A model generated the notes under the pieces. That model did not search any database. It worked only from the letters and a program-made list of their open reading frames with translations, and was not told the origin of the DNA. Made by a program: the position numbers and the translations under genes. Shown here piece by piece: positions 1 to 8,552 of a DNA stretch of 64,000 nt (positions are counted from its first letter, which is position 1; each line of letters begins with the position of its first letter). This DNA is from Campylobacter concisus. GTDB lineage: Bacteria > Campylobacterota > Campylobacteria > Campylobacterales > Campylobacteraceae. The DNA is taken from positions 1,426,001 to 1,490,000 of the forward strand of contig NZ_CP049239.1 of the NCBI RefSeq assembly GCF_015679985.1. The letters run 5' to 3'.

Positions 1-954
1 AAAGAAAATCTGCCATTTAATATCTGGATAAGTGGCACAAACGGCAAGACTACGACCACAAAGATGACGCAGCACCTACTAGAGAGCAAGGGCTCAGTCA
101 TGGGCGGTAATGTTGGTATCGCACTAGCAAATTTAGATCCGCACGCTAAAATTTGGATACTAGAGACTAGCTCATTTACCCTGCACTACACAAAGCGCGC
201 CGCACCAGGTATCTACGTGCTTTTGCCCATCACTCCAGATCATCTAAGCTGGCATGGCGACATGAGCGAGTACGAAAAGGCTAAGCTAAAGCCGCTTGCT
301 AGCATGAGCGAAAGCAGCGTGGCGATCGTGCCTGAAATTTACGCCAATACGCCAACAAAGGCAAAAGTGATCGCTTACAAAGACGAGAGCGATCTGGCTA
401 AATTTTGCGGTGTAAGCGTAGATGATATAAATTTCAAAACGCCATTTTTACTTGATGCACTGCTTGCATTAGCGGTGGAGAAAATTTTATTTGACCGATG
501 CGATGTCGCGCTTTTAAATACCTTTGTTATTGAAGCAAACAAGCTCGAAGAATTTAATGATAAAAATGGCAGAATCTGGGTCAATGACACAAAAGCGACT
601 AACATAGACGCGAGCATACAGGCCGTTAAACGCTACAAAGATCATTTCATACATCTAATACTTGGTGGCGATGATAAGGGTGTTGATATGACGCCACTTT
701 TTGAAGGCTTAAAGAGTTTAAGAGTAAAAATTTACGCCATTGGCTCAAATAGTGACAAACTCATGAAATTAGCGACTAAATTTGGCATACCGGCTTTAAA
801 ATGCGATTTTTTACAAAATGCTGTCAATGAGATAAATAAAGAGCTAAAGACTAGCGAGATAGCGCTTCTAAGCCCGGCAGCTGCAAGTCTTGATCAGTTT
901 AAGAGCTATGCCGAGCGAGGCGATAAATTTAAAGAGTTTATAAAGGCGCTTTAA
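1..954 (+). CDS. murD: UDP-N-acetylmuramoyl-L-alanine:D-glutamate ligase, 3' part (MurD)
   Basis: MurD adds D-glutamate to UDP-MurNAc-L-Ala in the cytoplasmic steps of peptidoglycan synthesis. The frame is open from base 1, so the true start lies to the left of the window; an internal ATG at 64 is not the start. The Mur-ligase ATP loop (SGTNGKTTTT) lies at residues 11-20 of the visible part. It is followed by GNVG, the LETSSF strand, the central VNDTKATN motif, LGGDDKG, and the MurD C-terminal signature LLSPAAASLDQFKSYAERGD. The visible length (317 codons) fits a protein missing roughly its first 90 residues. The downstream gap of about 140 bp to the effector gene suggests an operon end. Confidence 0.95.
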   Translation, partial: KENLPFNIWISGTNGKTTTTKMTQHLLESKGSVMGGNVGIALANLDPHAKIWILETSSFTLHYTKRAAPGIYVLLPITPDHLSWHGDMSEYEKAKLKPLASMSESSVAIVPEIYANTPTKAKVIAYKDESDLAKFCGVSVDDINFKTPFLLDALLALAVEKILFDRCDVALLNTFVIEANKLEEFNDKNGRIWVNDTKATNIDASIQAVKRYKDHFIHLILGGDDKGVDMTPLFEGLKSLRVKIYAIGSNSDKLMKLATKFGIPALKCDFLQNAVNEINKELKTSEIALLSPAAASLDQFKSYAERGDKFKEFIKAL

Positions 955-1098
955 ATTTACAAGCCCTTTTAAATAGCCTTGTCAAAAATAAAAACATACA
1001 AATTTATGTTTTTGACATAAATTTTTACTATAAAGTTTTATTGTTGAATACTTTTTAAGTTTGTGCTAATATTTAGCAAAAATTTCCAAGGAAGTTTA

Positions 1099-1656
1099 AT
1101 GCCTCTAACGCCCAGAAATGATGTAAATTTTAAAAGGACTTTAATAGATATTATAAAATTTTCATATGACAATGATATAAGCAGACCATTTATATCTAAC
1201 AACAAACTACTCATTGGATATGGCTTTAGTCTAAAAGATGATATAGAACTTATTTGTGCTCAAATTTATAAAAACAACAAAGACAAAGTCATAAAAGATG
1301 TCAAGCGAGCTATTGCTAACACCGCGAGTACGACTACCATAGAAAAGATAAATACAGATGAACTTTTTAAAAAGATAAATGACGCCGCAAAAGAGGCTTA
1401 TACAAAGTCTGGAAGTGCCGATACTTTGCCTGAGTTTGAATTTAGCTCGGAAGATCAACTAAATGCCATCTTGGAGCAAAAGCTTACGCCGCTAATCCAA
1501 GAGATAAATCAAAAATTAAACAACTCGCCACTTAAAAATTTACAAGCCCTTTCACTTACTTCAGATACGCAAAACAGCCAAATTTCAAGAGAGCATGTCG
1601 CACTTTTAGCACTTCTTTATATCAGCAAGAAAAGTAATATTGATCCATCCCTCTAG
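1099..1656 (+). CDS. Lysozyme-like N-terminal piece of a frameshifted secreted-effector gene
   Basis: The start is ATG 1099, because AAGGAAG lies just before it; an upstream TTG at 1063 has no such site. The N-terminus reads like a T4-lysozyme/pesticin-type muramidase: a helix, then NNKLLIGYGFSL, which matches the family's GKLTIGYGxNL turn. The conserved second half of that domain (REHVALLALLYIS, then NRFKAWFWLAY, like family R-x-AW-x-x-RY) is split by the stop at 1654 and continues in the +2 frame from 1644. Removing one CT from CTCT at 1651-1654 restores a continuous DPSLASH reading. The usual catalytic Glu near residue 20 is not obvious (IIKFSYDND). Family and activity are inference from motifs. 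It is likely one gene with 1749-4226. Confidence 0.6.
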   Translation: MPLTPRNDVNFKRTLIDIIKFSYDNDISRPFISNNKLLIGYGFSLKDDIELICAQIYKNNKDKVIKDVKRAIANTASTTTIEKINTDELFKKINDAAKEAYTKSGSADTLPEFEFSSEDQLNAILEQKLTPLIQEINQKLNNSPLKNLQALSLTSDTQNSQISREHVALLALLYISKKSNIDPSL

Positions 1657-1748
1657 CAAGCCATATCAAAAGCAAAAATCGTTTTAAGGCCTGGTTTTGG
1701 CTAGCATATGAGAGCTTTAGTGATGAAGTAAGCAATAAAATATCTCTT

Positions 1749-4226
1749 TTGCGAGAAAAAATTTCAAATCAGTTTGGGCTTTATGAAAGTGATGAACAAA
1801 ATGTTAATTTTGCCGAGTGCATAGATGTTTTTAGTCATTTAAATATATCCAAAGCAAAATATAAATTAAAAAATCAAAACAATAAAGAGATCATCCAGAA
1901 CGTCACTCATTTAGAATTTATAAAGCTTCAAGAAAATGGATCAAATTTAAACGCACCAGGTACATCAAAATGTGAGGCATTATTTCAGCCATTTGTTACA
2001 AAGATAAATTCTTTATTAAGTACTCAAAGTACAAAGACCTTTAACCTTGAAAACATATACTGCGTAAATTTAATCAGCTCAAATGCTTCAAACACTTCAA
2101 GAATAAATAAGCTTTTAAGGCAAAGAGAGGAGGAATTTTACAAACAAGAAAATATACTCTTGCTATGTCCAAGAAAGATGACAACTCCTATTAGAGTCTT
2201 TCAATCTAAAAAGAGCGAATTTACCGTTGTGCTAGCTAGTCAGACTCCATTTGATTGCAGCGAGCTAAACCCAAAAGAGCTAAATTCTAGTAGGCCAAAC
2301 TATGGCAAGGTAAATTTATGCGAGCTAATACTTACTGACTTTAAATTTGACTCTTACGAAGATAGTAAAAATGAAGAGATAAAATTTAAAAATGCAAAGA
2401 GCAAAGATACGGTAATACTCTATCAAGAAAACAAAAATGAAAAAGATAAGATAAATGGTGCTACCTTTACTAGCATAAAGCAAAATAGCGATGATATAGA
2501 GTATAAACTAGAAGATGGCGTTATAAGTATGAAGTACTTTGAAGACCAAACGTCCAAAAACAAACACCTAAATTTCTCTTTATTAAATTTCGCTAAAGAG
2601 AATAACTTTACCCTAAGAGATGATAAAGACTCAGCTATGTTTGATATAAAGCTTCGTCTAGCTCATGGCAATAATGTAGTGCCTACATCAGCATCAAGTT
2701 CAGGTCTTACTCTTACAATAAACAATCTCATCATTGAAAACGAAGATGGTAAGGCAAGTGAAGATATAGATAAGATATATCTTCATCACTGCTTTGATAA
2801 AAGTATATATGAGAGTATATCTTTAGTAAAAAATGAAGACTCAGATATCAAAAACTCATATACAGCTACATTTAATATCCCAATAGATAAAGAGAATAAA
2901 GGAGATACTAAATTTATACTTTATTCAAGTGATCTAAGTAAAGTTTATAGCACTAAAGATATTCATGCTCACACTGATACAGCTGTAATATCTTTAGGAT
3001 ATCAAGATAAGAGTAGCTCTAACTTTTGCTATAGCAATAAGGTCTCGTTAAGAGATATAACAGATCATATAACAAATGTAATCTCTGATAGTGAGTATCC
3101 ATTTAAGACAAATGAACCAATATGTTTAAAGGCTATATATAAACAAGAAAAAGGTAGTAAGAGATATAAAGAGATACTTTGGGGATATAAGGTCATAAAA
3201 AGTAAAGAGTATGATGAGCTATCCAAATCAAATCCAAAAGATGTAGTAGCTCTCAAAGATCAAAAAGGCAAAGAGATAACATTTAAAATTTCAGATGTTA
3301 TACAAAAAGATGATCTAGATAAGCTAAAACAAGGTGGTCATACTATAGTATTTTTTGCATATCTTGAAGGTGATAAGGATAAATTTAAGTTTTATACAAG
3401 ATATGGCAAAAACAATATAAGGATAGATATAAAGATACCTTTACATATTGGATTTAGTAATGATAAGCTAGTTATATATGAGTTTGAGCATGCTATAAAA
3501 GAGAAGGCATTTGATGCTAAATTAAAGCTTAGTGATGATAAAGACGATGCTTTAATAAAAAATGATAATTACTTATATATAAATAAAAATATCTCATCAA
3601 ATGAGATAAGTATCTATGAAGATGATAAGCTAAGCAAAGAGTTAAAAAGTGATGAGAAGACAAATAAGAGCTATAAAATTTATGCAAAAAAAGAAAGCTC
3701 TAATAATCAGTCTAATGCAGATAAAGATGATAAGCTTGGTATAAATTTATTAAATAAAGAGAATATGGATAAATTTATTAACTCTTTTAATGAATCAAAG
3801 AGTTTAACTAGAGTAGATAAAGGTATGTGGAAAGATGGAGATGAGGGGGTTGGGGTTGATGTCAATAATAAGATATACAACATATTAATCGAAGGAACAA
3901 TGGAAAATAGTAAAATGGGAAATGGACTTTTATATTTAAAAGAAAATGATGACATTATACTGTCCATTACAATGGTAGCTGGTGGATTTGGAAGCGGTGC
4001 TCCACAAAATGGAGAATATACAGTTGATACATATAGAAACAGAAGAAAAGACAAAGATTATAATCCTGGTATGAATATTCATGGAGTGGGTTTTAGTTTT
4101 AACCTAAATCCACAATTTAAAACTGAAAGATCACTTCTAAGAATTCATCCCGATGGTAACAGCAAAGGAACACTTGGTTGTATTGGAGTTACTGGCACCC
4201 AAAAAGAGCATTCATGCTACTATTAA
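1749..4226 (+). CDS. Main piece of the same effector gene, with C-terminal L,D-transpeptidase-like domain
   Basis: The reading frame is open from 1644; TTG 1749 is only the first possible start, and no ribosome site precedes it, so this is probably the downstream part of the gene begun at 1099. Its first residues finish the lysozyme-like domain. A long, Lys/Asp-rich middle of about 550 residues has beta-rich repeats of Ig-like appearance that I do not recognise. The last 120 residues contain GGFGSGAPQNGEYTVDTYRN and LLRIHPDGNSKGTLGCIGV. This His-x8-GCIG pattern is that of YkuD/DUF2778 L,D-transpeptidase-like domains, which include type VI secretion effectors. There is no signal peptide. The end (CYY) may be out of frame: the +1 frame continues to a stop at 4273. 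The role as a peptidoglycan-attacking effector is inference. Confidence 0.6.
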   Translation: MREKISNQFGLYESDEQNVNFAECIDVFSHLNISKAKYKLKNQNNKEIIQNVTHLEFIKLQENGSNLNAPGTSKCEALFQPFVTKINSLLSTQSTKTFNLENIYCVNLISSNASNTSRINKLLRQREEEFYKQENILLLCPRKMTTPIRVFQSKKSEFTVVLASQTPFDCSELNPKELNSSRPNYGKVNLCELILTDFKFDSYEDSKNEEIKFKNAKSKDTVILYQENKNEKDKINGATFTSIKQNSDDIEYKLEDGVISMKYFEDQTSKNKHLNFSLLNFAKENNFTLRDDKDSAMFDIKLRLAHGNNVVPTSASSSGLTLTINNLIIENEDGKASEDIDKIYLHHCFDKSIYESISLVKNEDSDIKNSYTATFNIPIDKENKGDTKFILYSSDLSKVYSTKDIHAHTDTAVISLGYQDKSSSNFCYSNKVSLRDITDHITNVISDSEYPFKTNEPICLKAIYKQEKGSKRYKEILWGYKVIKSKEYDELSKSNPKDVVALKDQKGKEITFKISDVIQKDDLDKLKQGGHTIVFFAYLEGDKDKFKFYTRYGKNNIRIDIKIPLHIGFSNDKLVIYEFEHAIKEKAFDAKLKLSDDKDDALIKNDNYLYINKNISSNEISIYEDDKLSKELKSDEKTNKSYKIYAKKESSNNQSNADKDDKLGINLLNKENMDKFINSFNESKSLTRVDKGMWKDGDEGVGVDVNNKIYNILIEGTMENSKMGNGLLYLKENDDIILSITMVAGGFGSGAPQNGEYTVDTYRNRRKDKDYNPGMNIHGVGFSFNLNPQFKTERSLLRIHPDGNSKGTLGCIGVTGTQKEHSCYY

Positions 4227-4284
4227 CATAAAAAATAATCCAAATAACTCTAAGCCTCCAAAAAAATTACAGTAAAGGAATAAC

Positions 4285-4827
4285 ATGACACGACATTTTT
4301 TAATACTATCTATAATTTTAGGTTTTCTAAATTTAACAGCTAGTGAAAATTTACCGCGCACAACAAGCATAGACAAAATCAAAGTAGGTAAAATTTTACC
4401 TACAAGTAATTTATCATCTAAAAAAATCAAATATTTCTTAGATGGCGAAAAGGCAAGCTTCATAAATTTATCAAGAACACAGATAATGACGCTCGATTTT
4501 TGTTGTGGTGGTAGCGGTGAAGTCCAAAGGATAAATGTCAAATTTTTTGATAAAAATTTGACTAAAGATTATATAAATTCCAGCAAAATAAAAGACTTCA
4601 CTACAAATTCTGGCATCAAACTTGGTGACAAACAAGAGCAAATTTTAAAGAAGCTAGGTAAGCCAAACGATCTACAAGAAGAAAATGCCACCTCTATCGT
4701 CACCTACATCACTGAGCAAAACGAGAGCAACCTCTTGCAAGAATTTGACATGCCACTTTATTACGAGAAATTCATCTTTTCTAATGGAGTTTTAAAAGAG
4801 TATGAATTTGGATTTGAATACCCATGA
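4285..4827 (+). CDS. Small periplasmic protein, candidate immunity partner of the upstream effector
   Basis: 180 residues starting at ATG 4285 with AAAGGAATAAC before it. Residues 1-20 form a clear Sec signal peptide (LILSIILGFLNLTASE), so the mature protein is periplasmic; there is no lipobox. Around residues 110-125 a GIKLGDKQEQILKKLGKPND stretch resembles the helix-turn of SmpA/BamE-like folds. The gene sits only 9 bases after the stop of the shifted effector frame (4275), which is typical of effector-immunity pairs. An effector that attacks periplasmic peptidoglycan would need a periplasmic antidote. I do not recognise the family; immunity function is inferred only from position, size and export signal. 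Confidence 0.6.
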   Translation: MTRHFLILSIILGFLNLTASENLPRTTSIDKIKVGKILPTSNLSSKKIKYFLDGEKASFINLSRTQIMTLDFCCGGSGEVQRINVKFFDKNLTKDYINSSKIKDFTTNSGIKLGDKQEQILKKLGKPNDLQEENATSIVTYITEQNESNLLQEFDMPLYYEKFIFSNGVLKEYEFGFEYP

Positions 4828-4898
4828 TATTCCGCGGATCAGGATATTAATTCCATAGAGTAGCAAAAGATATTTTACGGCCTAAAAGTATAGAATTT

Positions 4899-5930
4899 CT
4901 ACTCTTCGTCCAAATTTATTTCAGGTAGTTTCTCTTCGGCAAAACTCTTATCTTTTTTGGCAGCTGACGCAACCTCACTCGCTTTTTTTAAAAGCCCATC
5001 AAGCCCTTGTCTTGCCAAACGCTCATTTAACTGCTCTGGCGTATCTTTCATACCATCAAGATCGCTAAAATCGTCAAATTCTTCATCGTCTTTTTTTTGG
5101 ATCTTTATCTCGTAATCAAGCTTGCCATTAAGTCTAGCTAGCTCGTCGCTTATCGCAGTGCAAAAGACCTCGGTGTATCCTCTGTGAGCGCAGTGTTTGG
5201 CTAGAAATTCACTCATCACATTTAGGTGATTTATATAGTCATCTTGCAAGATATTTGCCTGCAAAAGCTCAAATTTTAAAAAGAGCCAGTAGGTGTTAAG
5301 CACGTCACTTTCGCAGTACTCGTTGATCTTATCAAGCTCGTCTGCGTAGTAGAGCTCAAGCACCTGATCGCCGTGCACGTCGTATTTGCCAGGTAAATTT
5401 AAGCTAGCACAAAGTGTATCAAGCTTTAGTCCTCTTACGCTTCCAAAATCGCTTATAAAATCAAGCAAATCAAGATGAAATTTAGGCGAATACCTTGCCC
5501 TATAATTTTCCCATTTATTTTTATTTAGCTCTTTGTTTTCGCTCTCGTAATATGCCGCCGCGTTTAGATTGTAGCGCATCGCACGTACCATTAACATCGG
5601 TAGGTCAAAGCCACGGCCGTTAAAGCTAACAAGCCTTGGGTTATAATCATTTATAAATTTTAAAAATTTAGCGATGATCTCGCGCTCGTCCTTGCCCTCC
5701 ATCGTGCTAACCTTTAAAAATTTGCCGTACTCATCAGCCATTACAGCAGAGATCGCCACAACTCTATGAAACATCACAGGCAAAAACTCACTACCACTGG
5801 CCTCTTTTTGCAGCATCATCGCTTGTACGCTCACATCTTCGTCGCTCCCATCAATGCCGTAAATTTTTCTTATCAAATTTGCATCAGGTATCGTTTCGCA
5901 GTCAAAGACACAGATGTAACTTTTCGCCAT
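4899..5930 (-). CDS. DEDDy 3'-5' exonuclease, PolB-like domain protein
   Basis: 343 residues. The exonuclease domain fills the first 230: motif I FDCETI (Asp10, Glu12), motif II SFNGRGFDLPML near residue 105, and motif III INEYCESDVLNTY near 205, giving the Y-x3-D arrangement of DEDDy enzymes such as proofreading domains. This matches the predicted PolB-like 3'-5' exonuclease family, which has no polymerase domain. The C-terminal 90 residues are charged and probably disordered. Substrate is unknown; a role in DNA repair or RNA trimming is only suggested by family. It is transcribed divergently from waaC, with 63 bp between the starts. Confidence 0.85.
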   Translation of the reverse strand: MAKSYICVFDCETIPDANLIRKIYGIDGSDEDVSVQAMMLQKEASGSEFLPVMFHRVVAISAVMADEYGKFLKVSTMEGKDEREIIAKFLKFINDYNPRLVSFNGRGFDLPMLMVRAMRYNLNAAAYYESENKELNKNKWENYRARYSPKFHLDLLDFISDFGSVRGLKLDTLCASLNLPGKYDVHGDQVLELYYADELDKINEYCESDVLNTYWLFLKFELLQANILQDDYINHLNVMSEFLAKHCAHRGYTEVFCTAISDELARLNGKLDYEIKIQKKDDEEFDDFSDLDGMKDTPEQLNERLARQGLDGLLKKASEVASAAKKDKSFAEEKLPEINLDEE

Positions 5931-5993
5931 TTTAGCCCTTTTTTAAGCATTTTTTTTTAAAATCATACCAAAAATTTATATCTAAAGTGATCA

Positions 5994-6968
5994 ATGCAAA
6001 ACAAAAATCAACTAAAAATAGCCATCGTCAAACTCTCAGCTCTTGGGGATATCGTGCACGCAGCTATTGTACTTCAGTTTATCAAAAAGCACTACCAAAA
6101 TGCTCATATCACGTGGCTAGTTGATGCTCGTTTTGCAAGCCTTTTAAAAGATCATCCGCTTATCGACGAGCTAGTCGTTTTGCCGCTTAAACAAAGCTTT
6201 AAAAAGAGCTACAAGATACTAAAAACGCTTGGTAAATTTGACAAAGTGATCGATCTGCAAGGACTTTTTAAATCAGCCGTCGTCGCAAAAATAATAGGCA
6301 AGCAAACTTATGGCTTTAGCAGAGAGAGTGTCAAAGAAAAGATCGCAGCTAGGCTTTATAGACATAAATTTAAAATTGATTACAACGAAAATATAATCAT
6401 TAGAAATTTATCGCTTGTAGCTTTTGCTCTAAATTTTAGCTTTGAAGCAAGTGAAATTTTAGAAAAAGTACCTTGCTTTGAAGCAAGTGAAATTTATAAA
6501 AACGAAAGTGGTAAAAAACGCGTTTTGATCGCTGCCTTTGCAAGCGAAGAGAGCAAAATTTATAACAAATTTAAAGATGTGATCAGGCTACTTGATGGAT
6601 GCGAAATTTGCCTTTGCTACGGAAGTGAGAGCGAGAAAGTAAGGGCTGAGGCGATCATCTCAGGTACCTCGGCAAAGCTACTTGAAAAACTTAGCATAAA
6701 AGAGATGATAAGCCTCATTACAAGCTGTGATTTAGTAATTGGCAACGATAGTGGCCTAACACACCTTGCTTGGGCGATGAATAGGCCTTCTATCACACTT
6801 TTTGGCAACCGTCCCAGCCACAGAAATGCTTACATCACGGATAAAAATTTAGTTATAGATATGGGCAAGCAAATAGATGCCAGAAGTATCGATAAAAACG
6901 ACTTTTGCATAAGAGAAATTTTCCCAGAAACGGTTGCAAATTTTGCAAAAAGGCTACTAAATGGATAG
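5994..6968 (+). CDS. waaC: Lipopolysaccharide heptosyltransferase I (WaaC)
   Basis: WaaC transfers the first L-glycero-D-manno-heptose to Kdo of the lipooligosaccharide inner core, on the cytoplasmic face of the inner membrane. GT9 family marks are the N-terminal LSALGDIVHA loop (residues 14-23) and the C-terminal ADP-heptose-binding NDSGLTHLAWAMNRPSITLFG segment near residue 250. Length (324) is normal. The gene opens the LOS operon and overlaps waaM by 8 bases, an order also found in other campylobacters. An unusual internal repeat, FEASEI, occurs twice within 20 residues near the centre (about 6440-6500), probably a small duplication in a variable linker. Confidence 0.92.
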   Translation: MQNKNQLKIAIVKLSALGDIVHAAIVLQFIKKHYQNAHITWLVDARFASLLKDHPLIDELVVLPLKQSFKKSYKILKTLGKFDKVIDLQGLFKSAVVAKIIGKQTYGFSRESVKEKIAARLYRHKFKIDYNENIIIRNLSLVAFALNFSFEASEILEKVPCFEASEIYKNESGKKRVLIAAFASEESKIYNKFKDVIRLLDGCEICLCYGSESEKVRAEAIISGTSAKLLEKLSIKEMISLITSCDLVIGNDSGLTHLAWAMNRPSITLFGNRPSHRNAYITDKNLVIDMGKQIDARSIDKNDFCIREIFPETVANFAKRLLNG

Positions 6969-7854
6969 GCTCTATCTGGCTGGCTTTTATACTTTAAAAT
7001 TTTTTATATTTTTACTGCCTAGTTCACTTAGAGATTTGCTTGCCAAATTTTTAGCGTTTGCGTTTATGAAACTTAAAAAAAAGAGATTTCATATCGTGAT
7101 GATAAATTTAAATCTTGCATTTGGTGAGTCAAAAACCAAGGAAGAGAAGCTTGAGATCGCTAAAAAATGCTACTACAACTTTGCAAAATATCTTGGTATA
7201 AATTTCATCCTAAATCAAAATACAACAAAGCAAAAAGTGCTTGAAAAAGTTAGCTTTAAAAATGAACATAATCTGCTTGAAGCGCTTAAGCTTGATCGTC
7301 CGATTATCGTGACTACCGCTCATTTTGGGCAGTGGGAGCTTTTTAGCTTAGCAATGTCCGCTCGTTTTGGCGCAGTCTCAGTGCTTGGCAGAAAGCTTGA
7401 TAGTAGCGTCATGGATAAAATTTTAAGAGCCAACAGATCGCAGTTTGACGTGGAGCTAATAGACAAAGATGGTGGTGCAAAAGATATCTTAAAAGCACTA
7501 AAAGCTAGGCGAATAGTGGGGATTTTAGTCGATCAAAATACATCTCCAAAAGATGGCATAAAGGTGAAATTCTTTGACAAAGATGTGCTTCACACACCAG
7601 CTGCAAGCGTACTAGCCCAAAAAACAAACGCACTAATAATTAATGCATTTATCTATCAAAAAGATGAAAATATAAGCGAAATTTGCTTTTCACTAGCCAT
7701 TGATATAAATAAATTTGACAAAGAAGAGGCGGTACAAAAAGTAACTCAAATGCAGTGTAGCGCGTGCGAAGAGATGGTTAGAGCAAGGCCTGAAGAATAC
7801 TTTTGGTTTCACCAAAGATTTAAGAGATTTTACGAAAATGAGTATAAATGCTAA
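6961..7854 (+). CDS. waaM: Lipid A biosynthesis late acyltransferase (WaaM/HtrB family)
   Basis: Adds a secondary acyl chain to Kdo-lipid A precursor at the inner membrane. The 297-residue protein has an N-terminal hydrophobic anchor (residues 5-35) and the family's catalytic H-x4-E motif in TTAHFGQWELFS near residue 118. Later motifs are VGILVDQNTSPKDGIKVKFF and the C-terminal RPEEYFWFHQRFKR, which is diagnostic of LpxL/HtrB enzymes. The start overlaps the end of waaC and its own stop overlaps the next glycosyltransferase, so the three are translationally coupled. Which acyl chain it uses cannot be read from sequence. Confidence 0.92.
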   Translation: MDRLYLAGFYTLKFFIFLLPSSLRDLLAKFLAFAFMKLKKKRFHIVMINLNLAFGESKTKEEKLEIAKKCYYNFAKYLGINFILNQNTTKQKVLEKVSFKNEHNLLEALKLDRPIIVTTAHFGQWELFSLAMSARFGAVSVLGRKLDSSVMDKILRANRSQFDVELIDKDGGAKDILKALKARRIVGILVDQNTSPKDGIKVKFFDKDVLHTPAASVLAQKTNALIINAFIYQKDENISEICFSLAIDINKFDKEEAVQKVTQMQCSACEEMVRARPEEYFWFHQRFKRFYENEYKC

Positions 7855-8552
7855 GTGTCGTTATCTTAACTTTTAACAGCCAAAAATATCTGCAAGAAGT
7901 GTTAGAAAGTACAAATTTTGCAGATGAGGTCATCGTGGTTGATAGCGGCTCAAAAGATAGCACAAGGCAAATTTGTGATAGCTTTAGCAACGTGAGATTT
8001 CACGAGCAAGCATGGCTTGGATTTGGCGCACAAAAGCAAAAGGGCGTGGATCTAGCCAAAAACGAGTGGATCTTTGTGCTTGATAGTGATGAGGTGATCA
8101 CGGATGAACTTAAAAACGAGATCATAGATACGCTAAAAGAGCCAAAATTTATGGCCTACAACGTAGCTAGGCTAAATTTTTTCTTTGGCAAAGCGATCAA
8201 AAATATGGGGCTCTATCCAGACTACACAGTGAGGCTTTTTAACAAAAATTTTGCCAAATTTGATGGCAGAGCTGTGCATGAAAAGGTCGTTTTAAATGAC
8301 GGCTCACAAAGGCTTGGCGCGCTTAAAAATCACTTCTTACACTATGCATATGAGAGCATCGAGCAGTTTATAGCTAAGCAAAATCGCTACTCAAGCATGG
8401 GCGCAAAAAGAAATTTACTAAAGGCGCTTACAAGTCCAGCGTGGACATTTTTTAAGCTTTATGTGCTAAAAGGTGGCTTTAAAGAGGGCTTTGCCGGCTA
8501 CATCATAGCTAGACTTTACGCTCAGTACACATTTTGGAAATATATAAAATGA
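7848..8552 (+). CDS. Glycosyltransferase family 2, WaaE/KdtX-like LOS core enzyme
   Basis: 234 residues forming a compact GT-A fold. The nucleotide-binding strand VVILTFNSQKYL is at the N-terminus, VDSGSKDST follows at about 30-40, and the metal-binding region VLDSDEVIT lies at about 82. The later FDGRAVHEKV segment is typical of the WaaE/KdtX group, which adds beta-glucose to the first heptose of the inner core. This fits its place directly after waaC and waaM. In C. jejuni the equivalent position holds a longer, two-domain glucosyltransferase; here only one domain is present. The exact sugar is inference. The gene overlaps waaM by 7 bases and its stop overlaps the next start (ATGA). Confidence 0.82.
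   Translation: MLSVVILTFNSQKYLQEVLESTNFADEVIVVDSGSKDSTRQICDSFSNVRFHEQAWLGFGAQKQKGVDLAKNEWIFVLDSDEVITDELKNEIIDTLKEPKFMAYNVARLNFFFGKAIKNMGLYPDYTVRLFNKNFAKFDGRAVHEKVVLNDGSQRLGALKNHFLHYAYESIEQFIAKQNRYSSMGAKRNLLKALTSPAWTFFKLYVLKGGFKEGFAGYIIARLYAQYTFWKYIK

Noticed and set aside
1641..1656. Programmed -1 frameshift in the effector gene
   Set aside because: No slippery heptamer (X XXY YYZ) or downstream pseudoknot is evident, and a simple CT duplication explains the break better.
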